A stretch of DNA of 64,000 bases from Polytrichum commune (lineage: Eukaryota; Streptophyta; Polytrichopsida; Polytrichales; Polytrichaceae). The DNA is taken from NCBI GenBank assembly GCA_950295325.1, contig OX485805.1:52600758-52664757 (forward strand), written 5' to 3'. A program made the position numbers and the translations under genes. Positions 46,690 to 58,869 of this stretch are shown here, piece by piece. The notes beneath the pieces are model-generated. The model had not been told where the DNA came from. It saw nothing but the letters and a program-made list of their open reading frames with translations, and made no database searches. Positions within the stretch are counted from its first letter, which is position 1. Each line of letters starts with the position of its first letter.

Positions 46690-47790
46690 CTCTTTCCTTC
46701 GCAATTGAACCAGATGTGTTTGTAGGCGCTGATACATTGTGGACAGAAAAAGCATTTTTGCGTTAGAGAGCAGAAGAAAGATGTACAATAGTGGAGTGAT
46801 AATCAATCGTTGTGAAGCTCGCTTATATCGTCGAGCCATGACTTTCATTGGCCTTGTACACCTGGTATTAATTTTCTCAATGAGCAGACTATTTTAGAAA
46901 ATCGAGCTTCTTTTTCACGTCCTTCTACATTTGTGTCCCCTCGAGTGATTCTATGTACTTTGGAAAATGTATTGCTTTCCGTTCTCACTGCCTTCGGTTC
47001 TCGTAGTTGAGAAGATTCCATAAATTTCATTGCTCTTCTTTGCAATTGGACCAGATGTGTTTGTAGCTGCTGATACATTGTGGACAGAAAAATATTTTTG
47101 CGTGAGTGAACAGAGGAAAGATATACTGTAGTGAAGTGATGACCATTGTATAGGTTTGAGCCATTACTTTCATTGCCCCTTGTTGAGGATACCTCAGTAT
47201 ACTTGGTGTTGATTTTCTCCATTGCCAGGATATTTTAGTCGGTTGAGCTCCTTTTTCACGTCCTCCTACATTGTGTGCTTTCGAGTGTTTCTTTGAGCTC
47301 TGAGGAAATGTATTGCTTCCTGTACTCACTTCCGCAGGTTCTCGTAGGTTGCAAATATTCGGTAAATTTCATCTTCCCCTTGGCGCAAGCTGCTCCCCGA
47401 AGCAGTTGTGTATCGTATAGTACGTCATGGACATAGTGAGAGAGCATCGGACACCGACCTTGGATTTCAAAGGCTTAGCCCGACCTTGGTGATTTTTCAG
47501 TAGTCCCGGTATCGACTTTCTCCATTACCACACGATTCTAAGAAAACACGAGCTTCTTTTCACGTCCTCCTACATTTGTGTGCTGTCGAGTGATTCTATG
47601 AACTCTGAAGAAATGTTTTGCTTTATGTACTCACTTTCAAATGTTCTTGTAGGCTGCGAAGAGTTGGTAATCTTCATCTTCCTCTAGGAGGCCTTGGCGC
47701 AAGCTGCACCCGAAGTTGTGTATAGCATTGAAAGTCATGGACATAGCGGGAGAGCCTCGGAGCCCGACCTTGGATTTCAAAGGCTTAGAC
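46690..47790. repeat. Tandem duplicated 5' region of KNL1
   Basis: Segments starting at GCAATTGAACCAGATGTGTT (46699) and GCAATTGGACCAGATGTGTT (47042) run in parallel for about 340 bp. A further copy of the downstream half (TTTTCACGTCCTCCTACAT, CTTGGCGCAAGCTGC, GTCATGGACATAG) begins near 47556 after first appearing at 47252-47430. The last copy carries the KNL1 start codon; the preceding one carries a decoy ATG at 47427 with a short frame ending at 47492. Confidence 0.85.
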
Positions 47791-50700
47791 GATACAACCA
47801 CATATGAGCTCTTTGACGAAGGCAGCGTGAGCCAGACCAGGAAGAGGCGGCGCTCTTCCTTGCGCCGTGTGAGCTTTGCGGAGCGGCCGTCGATCCATGT
47901 TTTCGCCCGTGACGATGATTACGAGACACCACCGGAAGGAACTACTTCGCATTTTTCTGGCCAATCCTCGCCAGGGACCAGCATGTCCACGAGCCCGCAG
48001 CGGCGTTCTGGAAGGCTCATCGCTGCCGCAAGAGGGAGAGAGAATGAAATGGAAAAAGAGAATACTGTGCCTAATCTCAGTGTTGGCAGCAATGCGCGGG
48101 ACGGGAGGCGAGGGAGACGGCCCCTCGCAATCAGGGGCAACGATAAGGTTAAGGAGAGTGAAGAATTTTTGAAGCCGAGTACCTGGCTTGATGAGCCAGA
48201 AGCATCTGCGTTCGGAAGGTAAGTAAGCGGTCTCCTCTCTTGCAGAGATAATGGATACCTTCGCATTTTCGTAGAAAATATGATAAGGTAAGGTAGAAAT
48301 ACCAGAACCCGTGAAAATAAGGTGATTCGCATTGAAGATCTGGTCTGACAATCATGAGATAATTTTCCAAGATAGACGAGAAGGATTCATGAAGAATGCA
48401 AGTTGTTTCATATTTTTCTGCCCTATACAAAAAATGCTACAATTTTTTCAAGTGGAAAATTGTCCAAACCCCTACTCGTTCACTAGATTCTCCCTAAACC
48501 GAACATGGTAATGTGCATTTCCATGCAGGACATCGTCTAAATCAATTACCTCATGAGTACATTAACACTTGACTCCCATTGGCTACACTAAGTGTACACG
48601 CATTGAAGTTGCCGCCGAGCCATGCACGGCTAGAGGGTGGTTAATGGGTTATGGTATTACTACCTTAAGTGGGTCATAAACGGATACTTTTAGTTTTGTA
48701 GTTAGTTCTTGGAGAATATTAAACACACATTGGAAGATGAGTACATAAGCAAGTCCAAATTCATTTTTCTCTTTATTTTTGGAGCTCATTGAATATCTTA
48801 TTCATTATTAAATTGAAGATTCTCTTTCTCATTAAATGATCATATACGTCCTCGGATTTGTTGTTTATTGAACCTAGAATGACTAACAAATCATGAGCAC
48901 ATAATCCAATCTCTTTTGAACACACGTCTTTTTAGTGTCTGTTCTTAAATCCACACCTTACCACACCACTCATATATTAGGTGTCTGTCTACGACGAATA
49001 ACCCAATTAGACCCGCTTACCTTAGTCGTTAAGAATTTCACACCTCTCTGCCAATCAGCACTGTGAGCTTCCCTACATATTAATATTACGTACTGTACTT
49101 CCCCCTCAAATTATAGTCATCAAGAGAGATTTCCTTCTGTCGTGTACGGTTCTGGCGATCCTGACAGCCCATTGTGCATTCCATCGCTACTGGTTTTTCA
49201 AGTTCACAGATGTTCTAATTCTTTCCTTTCTTAGTTCCCCTCTGGATACTTAAATCAAGTTTTCCATTGATTATGAGACAAAATCTTGATTTGATTGATT
49301 TGGTTTCTCTTCTATCTGCTCGTGAGCTGCCCATATACCCATCCTCGCATCTTTACCTTCGTACCACAATCTTGCAACGCAGCTGTGATGAGAATACGGG
49401 TCCCGTGGATCTACGCCATATTTCGTTTGGGGAACAGAGGACAACTGTGGAAGACGACGATAACGTCACAATGGACAGCCAGACGTTCAAAACTAGAATG
49501 TCCTTAGTGCTTGCAAGACAGCCGCTGCAACCACTTTCCGAAGAGAAGTTTGTACACGTAGCGACGCCTACAGACACGAACACGGACATGGAGCTGACTG
49601 CTTTCGAAACTGAGCGTAAACTGCAAGGCAAGCATAGACCGCCGACTTGGCATAGAAGTGATAATAGCCCCAGCGATATGAGTTTATCCCTAGGGCCCTT
49701 GCAGTGGAAATTCTCTCATATTGGAAGCAGCCAGAAACGTAAGCAGGTCGGGGGTGATGATGATGACAGGTCTTCTGGTTTATTGGAGGATTCCCAGCTA
49801 CAGAGCAGGAAGTCGAACATTCAGATGAATAAATTGGCCGCACTGCCTGCAAACGATGATACGGTTTCTATGGACACTACCTCCATGGACACCACATTGG
49901 ATTCTGTAGATGGAAATAACCTGACTGAGGAAGGTGATAAAATGCCATCTTCAGGAACTATGAGATTTGCAGATCCTAAAGATAATGACGATACAGTGTC
50001 GATGGATATTACAGGGCAATCGCTGGCCAGTCAAACATTGGAAAATACTGAGACTTTGGACAAGAAATTGAAGGATTGTGAGGAGGACGACCGATCTTTG
50101 GTCAATGAAGATTACTCTGAGCCTTTGGAGCAAGATAGCAGAAATGTTTTGGAATCAAGTGCAGTAAACTTAGAGATTGAGAATTCTCTCTTGCAGGGGC
50201 AGAGCATAGGTTTAGAGAGACAAGATGCCTACCAAGCACACGATGAGACAATTAATTTTAACAACTCCTCCAAGGTGTTCAAGGAGCATGTGCACTTGGC
50301 AGCTGATAATGATTCCTTTGGAGCCTTACAGCAGAATGAGAAGGTTGCCGAAGTGAGTGCAACAAACTCTGCGGGTGAAAAATCCCTCTCCCAAGGAAGG
50401 AGCACGTTCCTGAAGAGTTCAGAGTCGTTTCAAGCACACGATGATACATTTACCTTAAATAATAACTCTAATATGTTCAAGGCGCATACACACTCGGCAG
50501 CTGATGATGATTGCTCTGGGACTTCGAAGCAGAATGGGAAGGTTACTGAAGCGCGTGCAACAAAGCCAGAGAATGACAGAGCTCTCTCTCAAGGAAGGGG
50601 CGGTCTCTTAGAGAGACTAGATTCATTGCAAGCACACGATGAAACGGTTACCTTCAAAAACACTTCGAAGGTATTCAAGGATAATTTACACTCGACAGCT

Positions 50701-53700
50701 GATGACGGTGCTTTTGGGGCTTTGAAGCAGAATTGGAAGTTTACTGAGGTGAGTGCATCGAATCCTGAAGGTGAAGGAAGGAGCACGCTCCTGGAGAGAC
50801 TAGATTCATTGCAAGCACATGATGAAACGGTTACCTTCAAAAACAATTCGAAGGTATTCAAGAATAATGTACAATCGACAGTTGATGACGGTGCTTTTGG
50901 GGGATTGAAGCAGAATGGGAAGTTTACCGAGGTGAGTGCACTGAATTCTGAAGGTGAGAGCTCTCTCTCTCAAGGAAGGAGCATGCTCCTAGCGAGGCTA
51001 GATTCATTGCAAGCACATGACGATACGGTTACCTTCAAAAACACTTCAAAGGTATTCAAGGATAATTTACATTCGACAGCTGATGACGGTGCTTTTGGGG
51101 CTTTGAAGCAGAATGGGAAGTTTACTGAAGTGAATGCATCGAACCCTGAAGGTGAAGGAAGGAGCATGCTTCTAGAGAGACTCGATTCATTGCAAGCACA
51201 TGATGAAACGGTTACCTTCAAAAACCCTTCGAAGGTATTCAATAATGTACAATCGACAGTTGATGACGGTGCTTTTGGGGCTTTGAAGCAGAATAGGAAG
51301 TTTACTGAAGTGAGTGCATCGAACCCTGAAGGTGAGAGCTCTCTCTCTCAAGGAAGGAGCATCCTGCAGAAGAGACTAGACTCGATGCAAGCACACGATG
51401 ATACGGTTACCTTTAAAACCAATTCTAAGTTGGTGAATGGTAATCTACACTCGGCAGCTGATGACGATGACTTTGGGACTTCGAAGCAGAATGGGAAAGT
51501 CTCTGTGAGTGCACCGACCTCAGAGAGTGAGACCTCTCTCACAAAAGGAAGGAACATGCTGCTAAAGAGACTAAATACAGTACAACCCCACCATGAAAAT
51601 GATCCTATGGAGACATTGTCACAAGAGCGAGATAGTCGGTTTGATCCTGGACGTGGCGCACAAGGTTTTAATTCTGGAGCAACCGTTTCATACGTAAGTT
51701 CGAGGGGACCTTTGGGCTCCAAAGGGCATAATGATACAGTGTCATTGGAAGCAACATCTCAGTCACAACCTAACAAGTTTCAGTCGGAAGGTCAAATGGG
51801 GAACTCATACCCAGGAAATGATGAGACGGTCTCGATGGACATCACTAGAGCGTTGACGGGAAGGATTCAGCAAATTGCTTCTGCTCAACGACTGTCAACG
51901 GACTCTGCAAAGCCTTTTGTTTGGTTGAGCAATGTTCAAGACATGGATGTGTCAGACGCAGATTTAACCGACAAATTTCAGGACAGAGTTACAGCGGCGA
52001 TCCCACACTTAAAGGACCTTCTGGATGCGTATCCTGAGACACCATCAGCACCTGGGCATAATGCGCCTTTACCCGCTTTGACAAACCAGAACTCACAAAG
52101 AGGGATAGACGTTGATACTGAGACTTTTGAAGGACCGAACCTCAGGCGAGGAAATATATTACTTAGAGGAGCAGATCGTCATGAAGCCTCGGACATACCC
52201 ACTATCGTATTAACAACGAATTTGGAACGTAAAGAACCTTTTCGAGATTCTGAAGACACATTCAGCTTCAAGGTGCCCCAACATAGCTCGCAAAAAAAGA
52301 AGAGAGAAAGTCTTGAGGGACCGTTAGAGGAGCTAGCTTTCGCATCTCAGCAGGTACATACTTGGACTTTTTTTGTATTGCATCATGAGGTTGATAGCTC
52401 ACTCTTTGATTCTTCTAAATCAAGATGACAAAACATCTTGGTATATTTCATTGGTTCCCCAGTAAAAACAGTAGCGAAGCTCCACAAGCTCAGTGTTTCA
52501 TTCCCTAGACTTAGAAAAAGATGTGGTGATGATGAATTGCAGATTCTATTCTTGTAATGCAAATATGCTGTTTCTGATAAGCTCCTGAAGCAATGTGCCT
52601 GACCTTTGAAGATATCTATGTTGAAGTCAGGGATTGAGATAAATGGCAGGACCGTCAATAATCAGTAAAGAAAATAAGAAATAATATATGGTATTTGCAG
52701 TAGTGATGGTCATATGTTTCTGCCAGAGATATTAGGTTAAACAACTTTGAAACGTGGGTTTGTGCATGCTTCCATCTACATTTCATGTTGTCCACTTTTC
52801 TGGACTAGTTTTAATTAAGTTACTAATAAGGATAGTTGTCTGCCACAACTGCTCACTGCCATCTTCTTTGCGTTTTTCTTGGGCTTACGAGTGTTGATTA
52901 TCACACAGGTAGGAGCCTTTCGACCAGTGCTATCCGATGTTCAGGATACAGTTCATTCCATGGAGTCCAACCTGTGGAATAATTCAAGTGCAGCTCTGCA
53001 GAAGTTGGGACCCAATTTACAAGACGGGGACAATACGCGGGAACTCACTAACCAGGACGACTGGCTGGGAGATGCGTCAAGTGACATGAGTACCACTCCT
53101 TTATCACCTAGAAGACCAAATTTCTTGCAGGGTCTGACAAATAATCCTCAAGGTTCTGCGTTGCAAACTGGATCTGATTTCATGGATTCCCCATCCCTTC
53201 AAGATGGTATCACAGCAAGCATTCCAAAGGTTAAGGACCTTTTAGCTGCTGATGAAGGGGCTTCAGAGTCAGAGTCAGCTTGGAACCCCAGAAGGATCAG
53301 CTGGAGCACCCAACACCAATCTCACCAAACTGTGGTCAGTATTTCTGAACTGTGTTCAAAACAGAATTTTTATATTAAGTTGATGAAACATAATGACCCT
53401 GAATTGTTAAAAAAAGAACCTGTTGAATTATTCAGGTTGTCATGGGTCTCTCAAGCGCTAACACTTTTTCTCCTTTCATGACTAAACTTGAAGAGGATTT
53501 GATACAGGGGGACATACCAGCTTCAATGTGCCAGCCAAGGCTAGATCCCACAGAAGACGAGACAATACATTCAATGCCTGACAATCTTCGCACACCAGGA
53601 GTGCAGAACAAGGAAGATGTTTTTTTGAGCATGACAAATGAGGGAGCAAATGCTCTTAATGTCATGTCTCACACTAAGGAGGTTCAAAACAGTGCAGCAA

Positions 53701-56700
53701 ATAGAATAATGCAGAGGCTCATTTATTTGAAGGATAAAGATTCCAGTGAAGAGGATTCCAATCCCCATGAAGAGTCCCCACAAATCCTGAGAAGAAGTTT
53801 AACATTCCATCCAGATACTGATAGTCAACCCCATGAAAGATTGCTGATGCAAGGGAAGAATATGCACCAACGAGACCTGGAGGACTTTGATAGTCAATCA
53901 GCAGTACCCAAATCTTCCTCTGGATTGTTTGCATCGGTGCAGGCTGCCATGGATCCTTCAGAAAATCAAGAAAGAATTCATCAAAGTGATGCAGATGTTC
54001 AACGCAATCAACCTGTTGATAAGGTGTGCCAAGACGCTTTTGTTTGTTTTCACTCCAGGTTCATTTCAATTATAAAGTGATAGTCATCTTTGCATCCTTC
54101 TTGTTTTGACATGTTCGCCACTTTCGTCAGCTGATTAGGGATCTTGGTGATAGTTACCTCCTGCCTTTGCAACCTTGACTAAGGGCAAGTGTTTGTAAAA
54201 CTCGTACTTTTTTTATAAAATTAATAATTTATAAAAAATTTAAATTTAAAAATTTAAATGCTAATGTGAGCCGCATTACTATCCACAGAAGGATATATTA
54301 TAAAGCAACTGTTTAGATTGGAGAGGTATATGCAGGAGGGGGTTAGGGCAAAATGGTGAGATATACATAACTGTTTTCTTGGTAATTTTCAGGATGCAGC
54401 CTCAAGGAGCATGCAGGAATCAAAAAGAGCTAAAGTTCTTCTGGAGTTACGGGTGCTGCTCATCAATCCCAGTTTAGATGGCTGCTGTTTTGACTTGGGA
54501 TTCTTGTGTATATGTATATAGAGATACATACCTTCCATTTGAAGTAGATTGTTTTTGTGGAACATTCATTGGCTGGAAATGAAGTCTTACTGTGTTCATG
54601 CTGCTTACCAGGTTGCTGAGGAAAAACTTGCTGATCTGGAGAGACAGTCTGGCGTATTGAGAGACAAAGCTGAATTTCTTCACCGAGCTGTTGCTGACAG
54701 ATGTATGGAGCGAGACTGGAGAATAGGGACAAAGGAATGGGCCAACCTTTGTCCTTATTCACTTGTCAAAAAGCTTAAAAAGCAGTGTTTCTTGATGAGT
54801 GGTGTCCAGGTAATGGCTTCTGTTAGATCATCTTGTTGTGTGGGTGCTGTATTTGTGTTTTCTTGTCTTGTACTGGAATGTTGGAATTCAAAGAGGCATA
54901 TGTTCATATGAGGCTCATTTTCATGTCCACAATCACTCCAAATGTAAAGGAACATCTTTTGGGGAAAGCAATAAACTTTCATGTGCACATGTATTAGTGG
55001 TGGGATATGAAGATGACAAAAACTGGGGATGACGAGGTGACTCATGTGTTCAAGTATTGGTCATTACTTACACACAGGTACATCCTTTCATATTCATTTT
55101 GCATTTAGCTAAGCAAAAATTTGGATTCCCAATGAAGCTGATGTTGCCACTTGTTCCAGCTACCATAGGCAGTTGTAGTGGCCAGTTATAGAACTTTCAC
55201 CTCTACATGTGGGTGATTGTGGGGTACATCTTATCCATCTTGATTGGTTGCCATGCTGTTTTGGAGCTTGCTTTGTGTTCCTTTTTACTGAGCTAAAGCT
55301 GTCAGTTCTACTATTTGTTCCTATTGACCAACTGTGCTGTAAATTAATTTCTCTCTGAATACAAGCAGTTCTCACACTCACTTTTGTGATGCTGTTTAGT
55401 ATCCATCAAAAAACAGCGAATCGGTTGGAGGTCGAGGTTGTCAAAAGCACAATAGATCTGAATCAGGGAATTATTGATCAGGTGCTAATGGCTAGCCTTA
55501 TCTCAAGAATTCATTCTCTTATTTTGCAAATACTAGGCTTCCCTTTAGAGGTTTTTATTGTTACTTTATTATTGTGCACCTGGGGTTATCTGGTTTACCC
55601 GAATCTTCTTGGCCCAGTCTTCCAAGCAACACGCTCAATTTCTGGAAAAGGGTGGTATGTATTACAGTACAATCCTAGTAAACATTATACTTTAGACAAT
55701 AGACGAACTCAGGATTTGCTTTATATTGATTTGGTTTGATTAGTTAGGACTGCATTTGAGTTGTTTACTCTGCTGGATCATATCTTTACATGAATGTGAT
55801 ATATCAGGCCTGTTTGTTTAACTGATCCAGCACATGTGGGGCCTCATTAATTAGTTTCTCTTATGCAGACCTTCAGACATATAAATGCCTCTCTAGCTTG
55901 GGAATCTCTTCTGTCTGGACATGAGAAAATAATGCCAAGATGCAGCCAACTGTTCTTGGTTCAGGTACTGTTAACATTCTGTAACATTGATTGTTTAGTT
56001 TTGAGGCATTTCAAGAATGGATATAAGCAGAGGTCCTCAAAATACTCACCTGTGAATAATAAGCATGTTCTTTGAGGCAGCCTGTCTGAACTCCTTTGCT
56101 GTTGATATTTTGTCTTTGAGGAAGTAGGACCTAGCCTGTAAGAACTAGAAAGAGGGGTTAAAAGTTCAAGGACCATAGTTCATGCTGTGCATTCCAGCTA
56201 CTGTGCAGCTTGGTTTAAAATCCAGACGCTGGCACTTCATTCATTTCAATTGATGCTTTGAGATATAGAGGTTTATTTAAGGTGAATACTTGTCTCCAGG
56301 CTTTGTGCTTCATGTGCATTTATGAACATAACCAAAGCATACAGGTCTTCTGGATGAAACTTCTTCATTATTTTGAACAATCTCTTGTTCTTTTAGATAT
56401 TATTTTGAATCTTTAGATCTTGTGTGCAAGACATTGGTCAACCTTTCTTTATTGTTCAGGTCAAGATTCCATATTATTTTTCTGACTTAGAGCTGGTGCT
56501 TGGTCCAGGATGTATCTTTGAAGGTGACCATATTACTAGACCTTATGGGGGAGGTCAATAAATGCCGCAAATATCTTGTTATTCCTAGGTTTTTGCTGTC
56601 AACTGGTGAGCCCCTGCTACGTCAAGAGTCAGGATGGGATCACTTAACAGAATATTGAGAATATGTTGATATTTTTAATCCAAGTCCTTGGCAGTCGTAG

Positions 56701-57445
56701 GATGCTGTCTTTACTAATGGCTGTTATGGATATCACTTGTTTTGCCTCATGGACTATATTCTTTTGCATGACACAAGCGGTTTGTCTGTTGCAGATGAAG
56801 GCGTTCGATTGAAGTTGCAGTTTTCAAATAGGGAGCTCTTATTTGACTTTGCAGTTTTGCTTGACCTCAGGTACAAGAGCCAATGGTTATTGCTATCTTA
56901 TTAATTATTTTCTGGATGGTCTGTTTGATTTTCACTTGGTCATGGTTTTTGCACTATTCTGGAGATCCTGGCAAGCAGGCATGAACAGTGGGTGCTTATC
57001 TGATAGTTGCTAGGGCTTGGTTGCTAGATGCCCTTAACAAATTGTAACTGCTGGCTAGAAATGGTCATATTCTAGTCACAAGTGTGCTACCTAATGATCC
57101 CAAAACCGTAGATTTTGTTAACTCCCATAACACTTCAGCACATGCTGAAGAGCTCAAGGTGATCTTCTGATGTCTGAATTGCTTGTTTTCAAAAGGGAGT
57201 GGCTTGGTCAGAAAGAGAATATGGCTTGCGAAGTGAATTTGGAAGCTTCGGGACGGTATGGTGGAAGGAAAATCACAGTTGAAGAGATCAAGAAAGCAGT
57301 TGCTTGTATTTCCCCTGGAGACTCACGGTTGTTGCGAATTTGTGCCTCTGTGGATTCTCTAATTGAAAGCATTCGGATGCAGCCCATGACTGGAAGTGAA
57401 GCAGATGACCAGGAAGCTTGGATCCGTGACCTAATATTCAATTGA
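47737..57445 (+). CDS. KNL1: Kinetochore scaffold protein KNL1 (Spc105/Spc7 family)
   Basis: KNL1 recruits PP1 and spindle-checkpoint proteins to the outer kinetochore. Proposed exons: 47737-48218, 49383-52353, 52909-53334, 53436-54023, 54393-54452, 54612-54809, 55400-55481, 55869-55964, 56460-56523, 56795-56870, 57151-57445. Phases join except between exons 6 and 7, where a small exon or another site is missing. About 1,780 residues. Evidence: the PP1 docking motif RVSF at residues 44-47 after a basic run; MELT-type motifs NDDTVSMDIT, NDETVSMDIT and relatives in exon 2; a 7-unit repeat array between them; a helical segment (VAEEKLADLERQSGVLRDKAEF) and a conserved C-terminal region as in Spc7. 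The first exon-2 acceptor and exon 11 start are inferred. No in-frame disabling change seen in exons 1-6. Confidence 0.85.
48710..49010 (+). repeat. Dispersed repeat, copy c, in KNL1 intron 1
   Basis: GAATATCTTATTCATTATTA, GAAGATTCTCTTTCTCATTA, ATGATCATATACGTCCTC and CAAATCATGAGCACATAATC match the order in copies at 10466, 17260 and 57880. It makes up much of the 1.16-kb first intron. Confidence 0.75.
50205..51560 (+). repeat. Seven-unit coding repeat array in KNL1 exon 2
   Basis: Units of about 60-66 residues share LDSLQAHDETVTFKN, SKVFK, DDGAFGALKQNGKFTEVSAS and SLSQGRSxLL. An eighth, degenerate unit follows. Each unit centres on HD(E/D)TVTF, a variant of the MELT motif. Units 3-4 and 5-6 pair as a two-unit block (61 + 66 residues): odd ones share DNLHSTADDG and EGEGRS, even ones share NNVQSTVDDG and ESSLSQGRS. 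Confidence 0.92.
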
Positions 57446-58500
57446 TCAATGTCATGTCTTTGAACCTTCCGCACAGTTATATCTCATCCCTGGCAGTGTT
57501 GCTTCCAATACAACAGTTAAATAGGTTCAGGATCAGGTAGTCCCATCAACTCTTTATTTGCAGTTTCTCTTACAGGAGTTTCACGATTTGTAAAATAGTT
57601 CTTGAAACTTATCATACTATTCAATTTAATACCATGGACAACAAAAGTTGCCATCTGTAGAATTTTGTACATTTCAAAGCTTTTTGAATATATTATTTTA
57701 CCAAGTTGCGTGCAAGTTTGGCAGCATTGGTTTCAGTCATTCATTTTTGGTTGTGTCCTCTCCATTTGTTTCAATAAGAGATGAGTGACATTCCCCTTGT
57801 TTGTGTTTCATAACATTACTGAGGTACGCCATTGCTTTCTCCCTATCCCATTCTTACTTCAAATATGGATGGCCCAGGTACTAATGTAAGGTAGATGGGT
57901 CTTGAATGGTTGCTTTTTCCTACTTGCCCACTTCTCCTCGGATATGAAACATGCGTTTAGTACAAGATGGTTAGCAAATCTAAATTGAGGCCATAGCTAC
58001 TTTCCTCAATTTTCAGAGCTCATCTGAATATGTTATTCATTATCAAAGTGAGGATTCTTGTGCTCATTGAATGGCCATGTAGGTGCTCCCAATTATGTTG
58101 ACTATTGAGTCTAGAATGGTTATCGTGTTTTGAGCATAGTCTAATCTCTTTTAAATACATGTTTTTTGGTGTTTATTTTTTGGTATCCGTTTGGCACCGA
58201 CTACACTAAATATGGATATTTAGTGTAATCATTTGGAGTTACAATCCTATCTCTTTAATATGACACTTAATAATACAACAACTTTGATATAATAACACAA
58301 ATAATGTAAACCAAATTTTCTTGGTTAAAATCTACCTCTATGATATGATTGGCATTGTTAATACAACACTTTTGGACTCCGAAAATGTCATATTATAGAG
58401 GTGATAAATACATATATGGTGGGTACCATACAGAGTAAACCTTAAGTATATGTAAGCTTTCACATGTGAATTGTGGATAAAAGGAAATTTAATGTAAAAT
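57446..58500. other. 3' flank of KNL1 and repeat DNA
   Basis: No further gene seen. The KNL1 3' UTR probably ends before about 57850. The region from 57880 belongs to the dispersed repeat, followed by a MITE-like end at 58203 (CTACACTAAATATGGATATT). Confidence 0.5.
57880..58170 (+). repeat. Dispersed repeat, copy d
   Basis: Contains GTAAGGTAGATGGGTCTTGA, GCCCACTTCTCCTCGGATAT, AAGATGGTTAGCAAATC, TTATTCATTATCAAAGTGAG and ATGGCCATGTAGGTGC. It is the longest and clearest match to copy a at 10466. Confidence 0.8.
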
Positions 58501-58556
58501 GATGCTAATACATGGGAATTAAGGGAACTAAAGATGAGATGCCATTTGAAGATTGA

Positions 58557-58868
58557 TTGATAATGAAAGGTGAGGACATCATTGAAGTTGAATATTGCAT
58601 GTCAAAGTTGGTTGGTATGGCCTTGGGACATAGAATAGAGCCACCTAGTTTTGACCTTAATGCAAAGCCCTTGGACTCTTTAGACAATGATGAGAGACCT
58701 CCACCTATTGTGAAATTGGCAGATGCTAAAAATCATGCTCAATTATTAGCTACATTTTTGATGGACAACCAGTTAGAGTTAACTCCTGTAGATGTAATGA
58801 AACTACACGTTGTATTAGAGGAGCTCAATAAGATATTTGTTGCTAATTTGAAGTGGCAACATCAATAG
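58557..58868 (+). CDS. Unrecognised 103-codon open frame
   Basis: The frame encodes a polar, helix-prone protein (DIIEVEYCMSKLVGMALG, LADAKNHAQLLATFLMDNQ, LHVVLEELNKIFVANL). It has balanced codon use and reads like a genuine protein segment. Directly upstream, EMPFED precedes two in-frame stops, so it may be the tail of a longer, decayed frame. It could be the C-terminal end of a DNA-transposon protein or of a host gene copy. I do not recognise the family and no promoter or splice structure is evident. Confidence 0.4.
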   Translation: MIMKGEDIIEVEYCMSKLVGMALGHRIEPPSFDLNAKPLDSLDNDERPPPIVKLADAKNHAQLLATFLMDNQLELTPVDVMKLHVVLEELNKIFVANLKWQHQ

Positions 58869-58869
58869 A

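Noticed and set aside
47785-48351. 188-codon minus-strand frame over KNL1 exon 1
   Set aside because: Antisense to a coding exon with clear PP1 motif and splice donor; no features of its own.
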